The position numbers were made by a program, and so were the translations under genes. Below, in pieces: positions 1 to 8,985 of a stretch of DNA of 20,094 bases. The DNA comes from Clostridia bacterium. GTDB lineage: Bacteria > Bacillota_A > Clostridia > TANB77 > CAG-508. Within the stretch, counting starts at the first letter, position 1, and each line of letters opens with the position of its first letter. Below the pieces are notes generated by a model. The model worked only from the letters and a program-made list of their open reading frames with translations, searched no databases and was not told where the DNA came from. Location: NCBI GenBank assembly GCA_022791475.1, contig JAAVZD010000061.1, forward strand, positions 1 through 20,094, in the 5' to 3' direction.

Positions 1-1
1 C

Positions 2-76
2 AGGACCTGGGGAACATGGGAGGCTGTGATGTACCTGGGAGCGAAGCAGAAAGAGAAGCTGCATCGTCTGTTTTAA
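2..76 (+). CDS. C-terminal tail of an upstream gene (partial)
   Basis: A reading frame open from the left edge gives 24 residues, with Trp-Gly-Thr-Trp near its start and a charged Lys/Glu/Arg-rich end, and stops at TAA 74-76. Its composition looks like a normal cytosolic protein end, but it is too short to assign to a family. A second frame (bases 1-117, stop TAG 115-117) is also open and reads less like protein, so the frame choice is tentative. The downstream cluster runs the same way, so this could be the preceding gene of the same locus. Confidence 0.35.
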   Translation, partial: RTWGTWEAVMYLGAKQKEKLHRLF

Positions 77-117
77 AGGCAATAAGATTAAGAGGGTATG
101 CAAGCATATCCATTTAG

Positions 118-285
118 AGAATATTGCAGGAGTGAACAGATGACCAATGTATCTTATTTAAAAAAGAGTGCAAGGCATTTAAAGTATATGTGCCTTATTT
201 ATTAATATTATTTCTGTATAAAGGCGTCGGCGTCTACACAGTTATGAAGGTCAGTATGACTAATAACATATAGGGGGAGAAAAAT
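118..285 (+). other. Short leader upstream of the first complete gene
   Basis: This AT-rich stretch has no credible gene. A TATAAA at 217-222 preceded by TTATTT at 195-200 (16-base spacing) is a weak match to a sigma-70/sigma-A promoter, and I would not rely on it. A strong purine-rich ribosome binding site (GGGGGAG, 273-279) precedes the ATG at 286. No terminator hairpin or recognisable riboswitch is visible, so the cluster may be read through from upstream. Confidence 0.3.
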
Positions 286-1002
286 ATGGCAATAGCGTTA
301 ATATTTGCCGGTGGGACGGGAAAAAGAATGAATACCCGTTCAAAGCCGAAACAGTTTTTGGAGATACACGGGAAACCAGTTATTATATATACCCTGGAAC
401 ATTTTGAATACCATGAAGGTATAGAGAGCATTTTAGTTGTCTGTGTAAAAGAATATATTGAGGAATTAAAAGGATTATTGAAACGGTTTGATATTACAAA
501 GGTAAAGAAAATCGTTCCAGGAGGAGAGACCGGTCATGATTCAATTTATCAGGGTCTTTTGGCAATGGGAAACTTTACTCAAAAGGACGATATTGTATTG
601 ATACATGACGGAGTACGTCCATTAATTGATGAAGAACTGATTACATTGAATATTGATACAGTAAGGAAATACGGAAATGCTATTACATGCGAAGCAGATA
701 AAGAGAGTCAGATAAGGAGTCTGGATGGAAGAACTGTATTCGAGATGCCGCCAAGGGAGCAGATGTATACAGCCAAGGCGCCGCAGTCATTTTATTATGG
801 CGCCATTAAAATGCTGTATGAGATGGCGGAGAAAGACGGGATAAAAAGCATTGATTCTGCGCAGCTTTGCAGTCTGTATCATAAGGAGTTATATATGGTG
901 AAAAGTACCAGCAATAATATGAAAATAACAGAGCCAGCAGATTTTTATATATGTCGCGCTTTGTATGATGCACAGGAGGGACAGCAGGTATTTGGAATAT
1001 AG
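286..1002 (+). CDS. IspD/TarI-family cytidylyltransferase
   Basis: A 238-residue protein with the IspD/TarI layout, full length for the family. A Gly-rich nucleotide-binding loop lies at residues 8-15, followed by Lys-Pro-Lys-Gln-Phe at 20-24. A GGETGHDSI segment at 79-87 and HDGVRP at 107-112 are active-site signatures, and a C-terminal Asn-Met-Lys-Ile-Thr strand lies at 211-215. The family transfers CMP from CTP to a polyol phosphate: methylerythritol 4-phosphate (IspD) or ribitol 5-phosphate (TarI). At the head of a polysaccharide cluster, a TarI-like role making a CDP-alditol is more likely than isoprenoid synthesis, but the usual reductase partner TarJ is not in the window. The substrate cannot be fixed from sequence. 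The ATG at 286 is well supported by the GGGGGAG upstream. Confidence 0.85.
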   Translation: MAIALIFAGGTGKRMNTRSKPKQFLEIHGKPVIIYTLEHFEYHEGIESILVVCVKEYIEELKGLLKRFDITKVKKIVPGGETGHDSIYQGLLAMGNFTQKDDIVLIHDGVRPLIDEELITLNIDTVRKYGNAITCEADKESQIRSLDGRTVFEMPPREQMYTAKAPQSFYYGAIKMLYEMAEKDGIKSIDSAQLCSLYHKELYMVKSTSNNMKITEPADFYICRALYDAQEGQQVFGI

Positions 1003-1065
1003 ACAAGTACGATTTGAAAGTGACAGGAGAACCAATTATGATACAGAACTGCGAGGAAATAGAAA

Positions 1066-2196
1066 ATGTATGATTATCTTGTTGTAGGTGCAGGGCTGGC
1101 GGGAAGCGTTTTTGCCAGATTCATGACAGATAAAGGGAAAAAATGCCTTGTGATAGACAGACGGAAACATATAGCAGGGAATATATACAGTGAACAGATG
1201 GAGGGAATAGAAGTTCACAAATACGGTCCGCATATTTTTCACACGGATAATGATAAAATATGGGAATTTGTAAATCGATTTATATCGTTTAACCATTTTA
1301 TATACAGTCCATTGGCAAATTATAAAGGCGAACTTTACAATCTTCCTTTTAACATGAATACTTTCCATGAATTATGGGGTGTACGCACGCCCAAAGAAGC
1401 AAGAGAGAGAATTGAGCTTCATAAGAAGGAAAGTGGAATAAAAACACCGACCAATTTAGAGGAACAGGCAATTATGCTTGTTGGAAGGGATATTTACGAA
1501 AAGCTTGTTAGAGGATATACCGAGAAGCAATGGGGGAGACCATGCAAGGAACTTCCATCATTTATCATAAAAAGGCTTCCAGTACGGTTTACCTTTGACA
1601 ATAATTACTTTAACCATCCCTACCAGGGGATTCCAATTGGCGGATATACAAAAATGGTGGAGAAAATCCTTGCAGGAATTGAAGTTAGACTCGGAACAGA
1701 TTATTTGGCAGAGAGAGCGGTATATAAAGGCGCAGCGAAAAAAATTATTTATACGGGTCCTATTGATGAATATTTTGGTTATCGTTTTGGAGAACTGGAA
1801 TATAGGAGTTTGCGCTTTGAGACAGAAACGCTTGATACGGACAATTATCAGGGTGTAGCAGGGATGAATTATACAGATGCAATAATACCCTATACAAGGA
1901 TTATTGAACATAAACATTTTGAATTTGGAAAAGGTAATCCGAAAAAGACAGTTATTACAAGAGAGTATTCTGAACAGTGGGAGAATGGCAAAGAGCCTTA
2001 TTATCCAGTAAATGATGAGAAAAATATCAGGATATATGAAAAATATCTAAAAGAAAGCAAAAAAGATAGAAATGTCATTTTTGCAGGGCGATTGGGAAAA
2101 TATCAGTATTATGATATGGACAAGGTAATTGCAGACGTTTTAAAGACTGCAGAAAAAGAAGCATATTTAAATTTTGGAAATGGAGAACAGATATGA
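1066..2196 (+). CDS. glf: UDP-galactopyranose mutase
   Basis: A 376-residue flavoprotein that interconverts UDP-galactopyranose and UDP-galactofuranose, supplying the donor for galactofuranose in surface glycans. The N-terminal FAD-binding loop GAGLAG is at residues 8-13, with the acidic end of the second strand near Asp31. The Glf signature YGPHIFHT is at 53-60. Length and domain order match the bacterial family throughout. It overlaps galE by 4 bases (ATGA at 2193-2196), so the two are translationally coupled: GalE can supply UDP-galactose and Glf converts it to the furanose form. A GAGG Shine-Dalgarno lies about ten bases before the ATG. Confidence 0.97.
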   Translation: MYDYLVVGAGLAGSVFARFMTDKGKKCLVIDRRKHIAGNIYSEQMEGIEVHKYGPHIFHTDNDKIWEFVNRFISFNHFIYSPLANYKGELYNLPFNMNTFHELWGVRTPKEARERIELHKKESGIKTPTNLEEQAIMLVGRDIYEKLVRGYTEKQWGRPCKELPSFIIKRLPVRFTFDNNYFNHPYQGIPIGGYTKMVEKILAGIEVRLGTDYLAERAVYKGAAKKIIYTGPIDEYFGYRFGELEYRSLRFETETLDTDNYQGVAGMNYTDAIIPYTRIIEHKHFEFGKGNPKKTVITREYSEQWENGKEPYYPVNDEKNIRIYEKYLKESKKDRNVIFAGRLGKYQYYDMDKVIADVLKTAEKEAYLNFGNGEQI

Positions 2197-3164
2197 TACT
2201 TGTTACGGGCGGTGCCGGGTATATCGGCAGTCATATTAATAAAAAGCTTCATCAGAATGGGTATGGAACAGTAGTGTTTGATAATTTGGTTTATGGACAT
2301 AGGGAAGCCGTAAAGTGGGGAACCCTGGAAGTCGGAGACTTATCGGATACAGACAAGCTGGAAGATATTTTTATGAAATACAATATAGACGCAGTGTTTC
2401 ATTTTGCGGCGTATGCTTATGTAGGGGAGTCCGTCAAAAATCCACAGAAGTATTATAACAATAATGTGGTAAACACGCTGCATCTTTTAGATACAATGGT
2501 GAAATATAACGTGAAGCATTTTATTTTTTCATCAACCTGTGCAACATACGGTGTACCAGAAGAACTGCCGATAACTGAGGAAATGAAGCAAATACCTATA
2601 AATCCTTATGGAGTATCGAAGCTGATGATTGAAAGAATATTGGAAGATTATCATAGAGCATATGAGTTGAATTATTGTTGCCTGCGTTACTTTAATGCAG
2701 CAGGGGCAGATCCTGAGAGCGAAATCGGGGAAAGTCACACACCGGAGACCCATCTGATTCCGCTGATTCTTGCTGCGGCGGCAGGGGACAGAGAGAATAT
2801 TAGGGTATTCGGTACAGACTATCCTACAAGGGATGGAAGCTGCATAAGGGATTATATTCATGTGACAGATCTTGCTGATGCCCATGTAAAGGCGATGGAC
2901 TATTTAAAAAATGGAGGAGAAAGTACCTGTTTTAATCTTGGTAATTGTACTGGAAACTCTGTTCTGGAAGTGATAGGAGCAGCAAAAGAAATAACAGGAA
3001 AGGATATTCCTGCGGTATTTGATGAAAGGCGTCAGGGTGATCCGCCGATATTGGTTGGTAGTGCAAATAAAGCAGAAAGGGTTTTAGGGTGGAAGCCACA
3101 GTATGGGGATATAAATACAATCATGGAACATGCATGGAAGTGGTATTGCATTAAAAGGTATTAG
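2193..3164 (+). CDS. galE: UDP-glucose 4-epimerase
   Basis: A 323-residue short-chain dehydrogenase/reductase of the extended type that interconverts UDP-glucose and UDP-galactose (some relatives also act on the N-acetyl forms). The NAD loop GGAGYIG is at residues 6-12. The catalytic set is a Ser/Thr in SSTCATYG at 113-120 and Tyr139 with Lys143 in YGVSK. Asn162 and the LRYFNAAGADP stretch match GalE closely. The start overlaps the glf stop, giving direct coupling with the mutase. It is slightly short of the 330-340 residues common in GalE but has no internal gap. Confidence 0.95.
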   Translation: MILVTGGAGYIGSHINKKLHQNGYGTVVFDNLVYGHREAVKWGTLEVGDLSDTDKLEDIFMKYNIDAVFHFAAYAYVGESVKNPQKYYNNNVVNTLHLLDTMVKYNVKHFIFSSTCATYGVPEELPITEEMKQIPINPYGVSKLMIERILEDYHRAYELNYCCLRYFNAAGADPESEIGESHTPETHLIPLILAAAAGDRENIRVFGTDYPTRDGSCIRDYIHVTDLADAHVKAMDYLKNGGESTCFNLGNCTGNSVLEVIGAAKEITGKDIPAVFDERRQGDPPILVGSANKAERVLGWKPQYGDINTIMEHAWKWYCIKRY

Positions 3165-3169
3165 AGTAA

Positions 3170-4255
3170 ATGGTATATCAAGAATTAATAGATAACTTCA
3201 ATAAATTAGATTCAATATATCTTTATGGCGCAGGGGTGGTAGCTTACGGTGCGTATAAGGCGATACAGGAACTTTTTGGAATAAAAGTAAATGGATTTTT
3301 GGTGACAGACAAGGATAATCAGTTGGAACGAATTGATGATATACCGATTCATGCATTTAAAGAAATGCAGATAGGATATGACAATTTGATTATGATTGCC
3401 ACGCCAGAAGAATATCATGACAGCATCGAACAGGCATTACAGGAACAGGGAATTTTAAATTATATTAAGCTGGATTCCCATATGGAATATGTTCTGATGG
3501 GTAAGTATATGAAAAAGGTTTGCGGACTCAAGCTGATAGAAGATTATCAGACATACGAGATAGATACTTTCACGTCCATAGGCATATATAAAGTAGTCAG
3601 CCATATGGACAGAAAATTAATCAGAGCATATAGAGAAGCATCCTGGATAAAAGAAATTCAAGTGGGAACTGTCCTGACAAAGGAAAGGCTCGCGGACATT
3701 ACGGACGAAAGATGTGGCAGCCTTTCAGAACAAAATGCGTTATATGGGGAATTGTCAGCAACTTATTATGCATGGAAGTATGGCATATATGATGTGACAG
3801 GAATATTTCATTACCGGAGGATTCTTAAGGTTACTGGAGAACAGATGCAGTTGCTGAAAGACAGGAAGATAGATGTAATATTGCCGCTGCCATTTGTTTG
3901 TTATCCTGATGCATCAGGTCAATACAGAAGATATCTTCTGCAGGCTGATATTGACATTATGCTGGAAGTAATAAAAGAACGGGATAGAGAGCATTTTAAA
4001 GAAATATTGGATATTTTGAAAATACCTTATCTATATAATTATAATATGTTGATTGCAAGAAAAGAGGTATTTGATGATTATTGCAGTTGGTTGTTCCCGA
4101 TTTTAAAAGAGACGGCATATCGGTGCGAGATGCAAAGGGAAAAACGTCTGTCAAGATATATTGGCAGAATAGGAGAGGTGTTGACATCTCTGTATTTTAT
4201 GCAAAATATGAAGAAATGGAAGATTGCTCATGCTGAAAAGATATGGAGGGTGTGA
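3170..4255 (+). CDS. DUF4422 glycosyltransferase with N-terminal Rossmann-like module
   Basis: A 361-residue two-domain protein. Residues about 14-105 form a small Rossmann-like unit: a hydrophobic strand into Tyr-Gly-Ala-Gly (19-22), a second acidic strand end (DKDN, 47-50), then a hydrophobic LIMIATP strand at 73-79. Residues about 135-345 match the DUF4422 pattern: a QVGTVLT stretch, an SEQN...ELSATYYAWKY helix, His-Tyr-Arg-Arg at 214-217, and a late NYNMLIARKEVFDDYC motif. DUF4422 proteins are predicted glycosyltransferases of capsule loci; as I recall, some act as galactofuranosyltransferases, which would fit glf just upstream. No signal peptide or membrane segment is seen. It follows galE by 5 bases and has a weak ribosome binding site, suggesting coupling. 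Donor and acceptor are unknown. Confidence 0.82.
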   Translation: MVYQELIDNFNKLDSIYLYGAGVVAYGAYKAIQELFGIKVNGFLVTDKDNQLERIDDIPIHAFKEMQIGYDNLIMIATPEEYHDSIEQALQEQGILNYIKLDSHMEYVLMGKYMKKVCGLKLIEDYQTYEIDTFTSIGIYKVVSHMDRKLIRAYREASWIKEIQVGTVLTKERLADITDERCGSLSEQNALYGELSATYYAWKYGIYDVTGIFHYRRILKVTGEQMQLLKDRKIDVILPLPFVCYPDASGQYRRYLLQADIDIMLEVIKERDREHFKEILDILKIPYLYNYNMLIARKEVFDDYCSWLFPILKETAYRCEMQREKRLSRYIGRIGEVLTSLYFMQNMKKWKIAHAEKIWRV

Positions 4256-4258
4256 GGA

Positions 4259-5575
4259 ATGGAGATGGGAAATACGATATTTAACAAGAAAATAGTAAAA
4301 AAACGTGTAATCATTTATGGTGCGCATCTTGTGGCAAGTGAAGTGTATCAGTGTTTACGGAAACACAGGCCAGACATCAAAGTCGAGACATTTGCGGTCA
4401 CAGATGTGGAAGATAATCCGGATGTTTTAGAGGGAATAGTTGTTAAGAGAATTTCAGATTTGGAGGCTCATCCGTATCCATATATATTGATTGCTATGCC
4501 GGAAAAATATCATGGAGAAGCGATTCGCACACTTGAAACTCTGGGCTTTATGGACTTTGAAAAAATTGGCTTGAAGAAGGTTTCAATTTTAAAGGGAAAA
4601 GACATGATACAGGATATAAATAAAAACAGTAAGAAGTTTTTTCTTGCAGAAAGTTTATATGATTATAGTTGGCTGGATATTTTTGAAAAAGATGGATTTG
4701 GAAATAAAAAAGAGGATAGGCATTACAAATTTACGATTCTGACTAGACTGTCAGATACGGGGTTGTTGGAAAAATTGGAAAAACTAGATTTTTGGAAAGA
4801 TTACGAGAGGCTTCTTGGTCCGTATCTCAGTCTGGAACAATTAGAAACAGCCGACGACAAAAGTATTGGTCTGGACGAGAGCCATGTGGCTGTTTATATG
4901 GTAACTTGTCAAAAGGATAAGGCACTTAAAGCAAAATATCAGCCATACCGGTATGTACATCCTTTGCAGGCTGGGGCGGTATTGGTTGATATACAAAGAA
5001 CACGATTGGCAGACGATATGGGAGAGAATATCTCAGAGAAAAATATGTCGTTTGCAGAAATGACAGCTATGTACTGGATTTGGAAGAATGCACCGTCCAC
5101 GAAGTATAAAGGATTATGTCATTATCGCAGACATTTTGTGATGAATGAGAAACAAGCAGAGGAATTAGAACGAAACAATATTGACGTGGTACTTACTACT
5201 CCCAGGCTTGTATTGAATGGGATAAAGGAAATGTTTCTTTCTGATACGCCGGTAAAGGAGGATGTATTTGAGAATATGATGAATTCGCTGCAAGATATGG
5301 CGGGGAACACGTATGCGGATTATGCAAAAAGGTACTTTGACGGTTTCTTTTATTATCCTAATAATATGTTAATTGCAAAAGAAAAGATATTTAATGACTA
5401 TTGCAATTGGATTTTTTCAATTTTGTTTTGTATGGAACAAAATGATTTAAAAAATCATATTGTTAAAAATGACAGGCATATTGCTTTTGCAGCAGAGCTT
5501 TTAACGTCTTTGTATTTTTCCTTTCATAAGGATGATTTAAAAATTGCTGTGACAGATTATCTCTTTTTAGAATAG
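4259..5575 (+). CDS. Second DUF4422 glycosyltransferase with N-terminal Rossmann-like module
   Basis: A 438-residue tandem paralogue of the preceding gene, with the same domain order but a longer linker. The Rossmann-like module spans residues about 15-110, with its loop changed to Tyr-Gly-Ala-His (20-23). DUF4422 spans about 205-430: QAGAVLVD, DDMGENISEKN, an EMTAMYWIWKN helix, His-Tyr-Arg-Arg at 288-291, and PNNMLIAKEKIFNDYC. This copy keeps the family consensus (NISEKN, YWIWKN) better than its neighbour and is more likely to be an ordinary active transferase. Two possible starts exist, ATG 4259 and ATG 4265; GGAGGG at 4245-4250 favours the first and GAGGA at 4254-4258 the second. A predicted role as a (galactofuranosyl)transferase follows from the family and context, not from a specific motif. 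Confidence 0.85.
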   Translation: MEMGNTIFNKKIVKKRVIIYGAHLVASEVYQCLRKHRPDIKVETFAVTDVEDNPDVLEGIVVKRISDLEAHPYPYILIAMPEKYHGEAIRTLETLGFMDFEKIGLKKVSILKGKDMIQDINKNSKKFFLAESLYDYSWLDIFEKDGFGNKKEDRHYKFTILTRLSDTGLLEKLEKLDFWKDYERLLGPYLSLEQLETADDKSIGLDESHVAVYMVTCQKDKALKAKYQPYRYVHPLQAGAVLVDIQRTRLADDMGENISEKNMSFAEMTAMYWIWKNAPSTKYKGLCHYRRHFVMNEKQAEELERNNIDVVLTTPRLVLNGIKEMFLSDTPVKEDVFENMMNSLQDMAGNTYADYAKRYFDGFFYYPNNMLIAKEKIFNDYCNWIFSILFCMEQNDLKNHIVKNDRHIAFAAELLTSLYFSFHKDDLKIAVTDYLFLE

Positions 5576-5666
5576 GGCAGATTCTGTTTTAGGTCTGGGA
5601 TAAGAAAGGTCTTTGGATTGTGGTAATAAAATATAAATTTTGACGTCATAAACAGAAGGGGTAGAA

Positions 5667-6950
5667 ATGAATATTTGTGTAACGGTTAATTCAAAATATA
5701 TGAAATATACATACGTTATGTTGCAGTCGTTATATGAGAATAATGAGAGAGGAAGTATTGAGCTGTATGTATTACAAAGGGATTTTACTCCAGAGGATAA
5801 AGAAGCGATAGAAGATATTTCAGTGAAATATGATAACCGGGTACATTTTGTTTGGATGGATCCAGAACAGTTTAATACAATGCCAATAAACCTAATTGAA
5901 GGAACCACTCTTTCGATGGAAATATTTTTCCGTTTGCTGATACCAGAGGTCTTTCCAATGCTGGACAAGGTATTGATGCTGGATGTAGATATTGTAATTA
6001 ATGGAAGCTTGAAAGAGCTGTATGATATGGATTTGGATGGCGTCTGCCTGGCTGCTGCGCCTAATTTATGTACAGGGCAGCAAGTTCCTGTAAGCTTCCG
6101 CTCCTGGTATCCAAAGAGCAGAACCAGGTGGACTCATTTTAATACAGGCATACTTTTGTGGAATTTGAAATATTTCAGGGAGAATTATCCCAGAGAATAT
6201 ATTTTTAAACAAGCGCAAACAAAAAAGATCGGAACCATGGCTTTTGAAGAGGAACTGTTCAACGTATTGTTTGGAGAAGACAAAATTTTGGAATTAGATC
6301 CGCTTAAATGGAACTATATTACAACGTATGAAGATATTTTTCGTGGAAAGTTCCGTCACCATCTGGAAGAAACAAAGGAAGAACTGCGCAGGAAGCATAC
6401 TGTCATTCATTTTTTGGCGAGCAATCCCTGGGGTACCGGATTCAAAAATGATAGTTACCGTCTGTGGTGGGAGTATGCAGAGAGAACACCGTATTATCAT
6501 AATTTGTGTAAAGAACAGATTGCGCGAGTGGAGTTTGGCCAGTCAAAAGAAAAAATATCTTTGGAATATAAAACGACTGTTCTTGAGAAATTGTTTCGGT
6601 TGAAAGGAACCGGTGAATTAGAAGCAATTATCAGAAAAAGGGGGATTCAGTATATTTATTTGTATGGGGCGGGAGTAATGGCGGAATTGTTTTATGCCGC
6701 ATTGTGTGCGGAGCAGGCTCAGAATTATGTTGCAGGCGTTTATGATAAGAGAAAGCAAGGTAAATTTCAAGACATGTCTATTGAATATCCAGACGCTAAG
6801 TCATTTCAGAACATAGAAGATCTCCATGAAGATAAAGAGATCATTGTCCTTGTCACACCATCCTATGAAGCGGATGAAATAAAAGAAGAATTACTTAAAA
6901 GAATGCAGGGACGGCTAGAGGTGCTTACATTAAAAAACTTGTTGGAATAA
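5667..6950 (+). CDS. GT8 glycosyltransferase with C-terminal Rossmann-like module
   Basis: A 427-residue protein. Residues 1-285 are a GT8 (LgtC/glycogenin-type, GT-A fold, retaining) transferase: a VTVNSKYM strand at the start, the metal-binding Asp-Val-Asp at 106-108, Phe-Asn-Thr-Gly at 158-161 before ILLWNL, and a C-terminal IHFLASNPW at 247-255 in the position of the family's His...Pro-Trp donor-phosphate motif. Residues about 310-427 form a Rossmann-like module with Tyr-Gly-Ala-Gly at 333-336. GT8 enzymes usually transfer glucose or galactose from UDP-sugars. It has a close paralogue at 10545-11843. The 91-base gap before it holds an AGAAGGGG Shine-Dalgarno but no terminator. Confidence 0.9.
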   Translation: MNICVTVNSKYMKYTYVMLQSLYENNERGSIELYVLQRDFTPEDKEAIEDISVKYDNRVHFVWMDPEQFNTMPINLIEGTTLSMEIFFRLLIPEVFPMLDKVLMLDVDIVINGSLKELYDMDLDGVCLAAAPNLCTGQQVPVSFRSWYPKSRTRWTHFNTGILLWNLKYFRENYPREYIFKQAQTKKIGTMAFEEELFNVLFGEDKILELDPLKWNYITTYEDIFRGKFRHHLEETKEELRRKHTVIHFLASNPWGTGFKNDSYRLWWEYAERTPYYHNLCKEQIARVEFGQSKEKISLEYKTTVLEKLFRLKGTGELEAIIRKRGIQYIYLYGAGVMAELFYAALCAEQAQNYVAGVYDKRKQGKFQDMSIEYPDAKSFQNIEDLHEDKEIIVLVTPSYEADEIKEELLKRMQGRLEVLTLKNLLE

Positions 6951-6981
6951 CAAAGTGAAGTTGTTTTGAGAGAGGATTGTA

Positions 6982-8928
6982 ATGTTTCTATTGTTTTTAT
7001 TACAGAATTTTTATAATGAAAATCTGAAATGGTATGTCATTCATTATCTCAGATTTTGTTATCGTTTTAGAGGACTTTTGATTACAAATGAATGGTATCA
7101 GGATGAGGTGAAAGATAGCATACTGAGATTATCGTTGGAACTGAATGTGGACGAATCAGAATTACATGATACGATTTTTATTCACTATCTGCCAGATCAA
7201 TTTTACGAAGATGGAAGGAAGAATTATGGAGGAGACACTGAGTTTTTTCTGCATTTATTTGAAAAAAGAGATTTAAGATTTGAAAATTATTTGGTTCCAA
7301 TTATCGAGGAAGCAGAAAAGAAGATGCCTATCAAAGGAATGATTTGTTTTGGTCAGGGGTATATGAGTTTGAATACCATTGCTGAAAGAAAAGGAATTAA
7401 AATCATTAAAGAAGATATTTCTCCGATCAGGGAACGGCAAGGGTGTACGCAGACTTTGTTTTGGGCAAATATGGAGGGGAAATTATATCATTCCGATGAA
7501 TGTCAGCGAAGATATGAACGATTTTTAGCGGAAAAATCAGATATCCCGATTTTTTCAAGAGAAGAATTGCTGGCATTGTTCGTGCAAGAAGAAGCGCTTC
7601 CGATGATTCCTTTGATGCGGGTGCAACCGAAGTATGAAATAGGGATCGCGCAGACGGGTATGTCTTTTATTCCGCATATTTTCACGGAGACTAGAACAAT
7701 AGATGAAGATCTTGAGTGGGAATGCGAACGACTCTATGGGCGGGGTGATATTGCAATTCGACCGCACCGGTATAAGTTTTCAGCAGCAGAATCGTTAGAC
7801 AACCGTGCAGATATAGATTCCTTTGTCTTAAGCTGCAAACGGGTAACGAGTGTGAGCTCTAATGCTCTGATAACAGCAATGATGTGGAACCGAGTAGCGT
7901 GTTGCAAGGAAAACCTACTGTCTGGCTCCTTTATGGCTGAGAAGGATTTTCAATCGGAGAAGGTTGTGGATTTAAAATTTCTGAACTATTTAATTTTTGC
8001 GTTTCAAGTTCCAGGTTTTGAGTTGTTTTTCAATCAGAACTATTGGGAATGGCGTTTCACCTATCCTGCTGAGAGCGAAATCTATAAAAAGCATTTGGAA
8101 ATATGTCTGGAAAAGGCGGGAATTACAAGAGAGATTTTTAAGCTTAGTCATGACGAACGAATGCGGTATCTATTGCGTTTAAGAGGATGCGATGAATATC
8201 TGATTAATGATATCTGTACATATAGCGAGAATCAGCAGGTAGACTATTATATGCCTGTATCGCTGCTTCTTTTGGGAGCCAGGAAGTACTATTGCCGGAA
8301 TATCAGTCAGGATGGATTCATCCATAGCACTTGGCATGTGGATGCGGCGGATGAGATGCCATATTTTTCCATTGATTTGATGGGAGGAGTGGGAGCATAT
8401 ATTCAGAGTTTCAAAATTTGCATCTATGACACAGAGGGTACAGTGGCATATGAGAAGACGATTTCTGGGGTTGAGTATATGCTGCCGTCGGAGATGCTGA
8501 AGGTTTCTTTTCAAATAAAAGGGCAATACACTATTTGTGCAAAATGGAATTATCTTAACACTATGGATTTTTTAAAATACTCGGCACAAGAACGTGGATG
8601 TTCTTCAGACATAGCAATTTATAGGCCTAAGTTCCCGCAGGCGTATTTTAAGAAAGGTACGCAGATTGTGTTATATGGGGCAGGAGCTGTAGGAAAGCAT
8701 TATTATAAACAACTACAACAGATGGGCGACTGCAAGATTATTCTATGGGTCGATCAAAAATATGAGCAGTGTGTACAAAACGGATTACCTGTTTCAGCAG
8801 TTGAGAAGATTCAATCAGTTGAGTTCGATTATGTCTTAGTTGCGGTGAAAGACAGAGGAATTGTTAGGGAAATCATCGAAACGTTAAGCAAATTAGGAAT
8901 TGCCAGAGACACGATAGTGTGGACATAG
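6982..8928 (+). CDS. Large unassigned protein, possible GT-B glycosyltransferase, with C-terminal Rossmann-like module
   Basis: A 648-residue protein not confidently assigned to a family. Residues 1-115 are mostly helical and rich in Trp, Tyr and acidic residues. Residues 115-360 weakly resemble capsule-type GT-B transferases of the KpsC/Kdo-transferase sort: a hydrophobic MICFGQG strand (120-126), Ile-Arg-Pro-His at 259-262 after GRGD, then a Ser-Ser at 292-293 followed by a helix and VACCKE, in the order of the usual Arg-Pro-His and Ser-Ser/Thr motifs. An aromatic NQNYWEWRF lies at 351-359. Residues about 445-525 may be a beta-sandwich. Residues about 560-648 are a Rossmann-like module (Tyr-Gly-Ala-Gly, 565-568) very similar to that of the next gene. 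No membrane segment is convincing, although the first seven residues are hydrophobic. Its place among glycosyltransferases suggests chain assembly or modification. Confidence 0.7.
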   Translation: MFLLFLLQNFYNENLKWYVIHYLRFCYRFRGLLITNEWYQDEVKDSILRLSLELNVDESELHDTIFIHYLPDQFYEDGRKNYGGDTEFFLHLFEKRDLRFENYLVPIIEEAEKKMPIKGMICFGQGYMSLNTIAERKGIKIIKEDISPIRERQGCTQTLFWANMEGKLYHSDECQRRYERFLAEKSDIPIFSREELLALFVQEEALPMIPLMRVQPKYEIGIAQTGMSFIPHIFTETRTIDEDLEWECERLYGRGDIAIRPHRYKFSAAESLDNRADIDSFVLSCKRVTSVSSNALITAMMWNRVACCKENLLSGSFMAEKDFQSEKVVDLKFLNYLIFAFQVPGFELFFNQNYWEWRFTYPAESEIYKKHLEICLEKAGITREIFKLSHDERMRYLLRLRGCDEYLINDICTYSENQQVDYYMPVSLLLLGARKYYCRNISQDGFIHSTWHVDAADEMPYFSIDLMGGVGAYIQSFKICIYDTEGTVAYEKTISGVEYMLPSEMLKVSFQIKGQYTICAKWNYLNTMDFLKYSAQERGCSSDIAIYRPKFPQAYFKKGTQIVLYGAGAVGKHYYKQLQQMGDCKIILWVDQKYEQCVQNGLPVSAVEKIQSVEFDYVLVAVKDRGIVREIIETLSKLGIARDTIVWT

Positions 8929-8985
8929 GGACAGCTTCTTTGCTGTGCTGCTGTTATAGGGAAACTGTTAAAGGAGTAGAGATAC

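Noticed and set aside
1558..1917. Long antisense reading frame inside glf
   Set aside because: The plus-strand gene is a full, conserved Glf; the antisense frame has no ribosome binding site and an odd Cys/Ile-rich composition.
6328..6603. Same-strand reading frame of 91 codons inside the first GT8 gene
   Set aside because: It is a shifted frame within an intact conserved gene, with no separate ribosome binding site.
8931..8946. ACAGC...GCTGT inverted repeat between two genes
   Set aside because: The stem is only 5 bp and no T-run follows, so it is not a credible intrinsic terminator.
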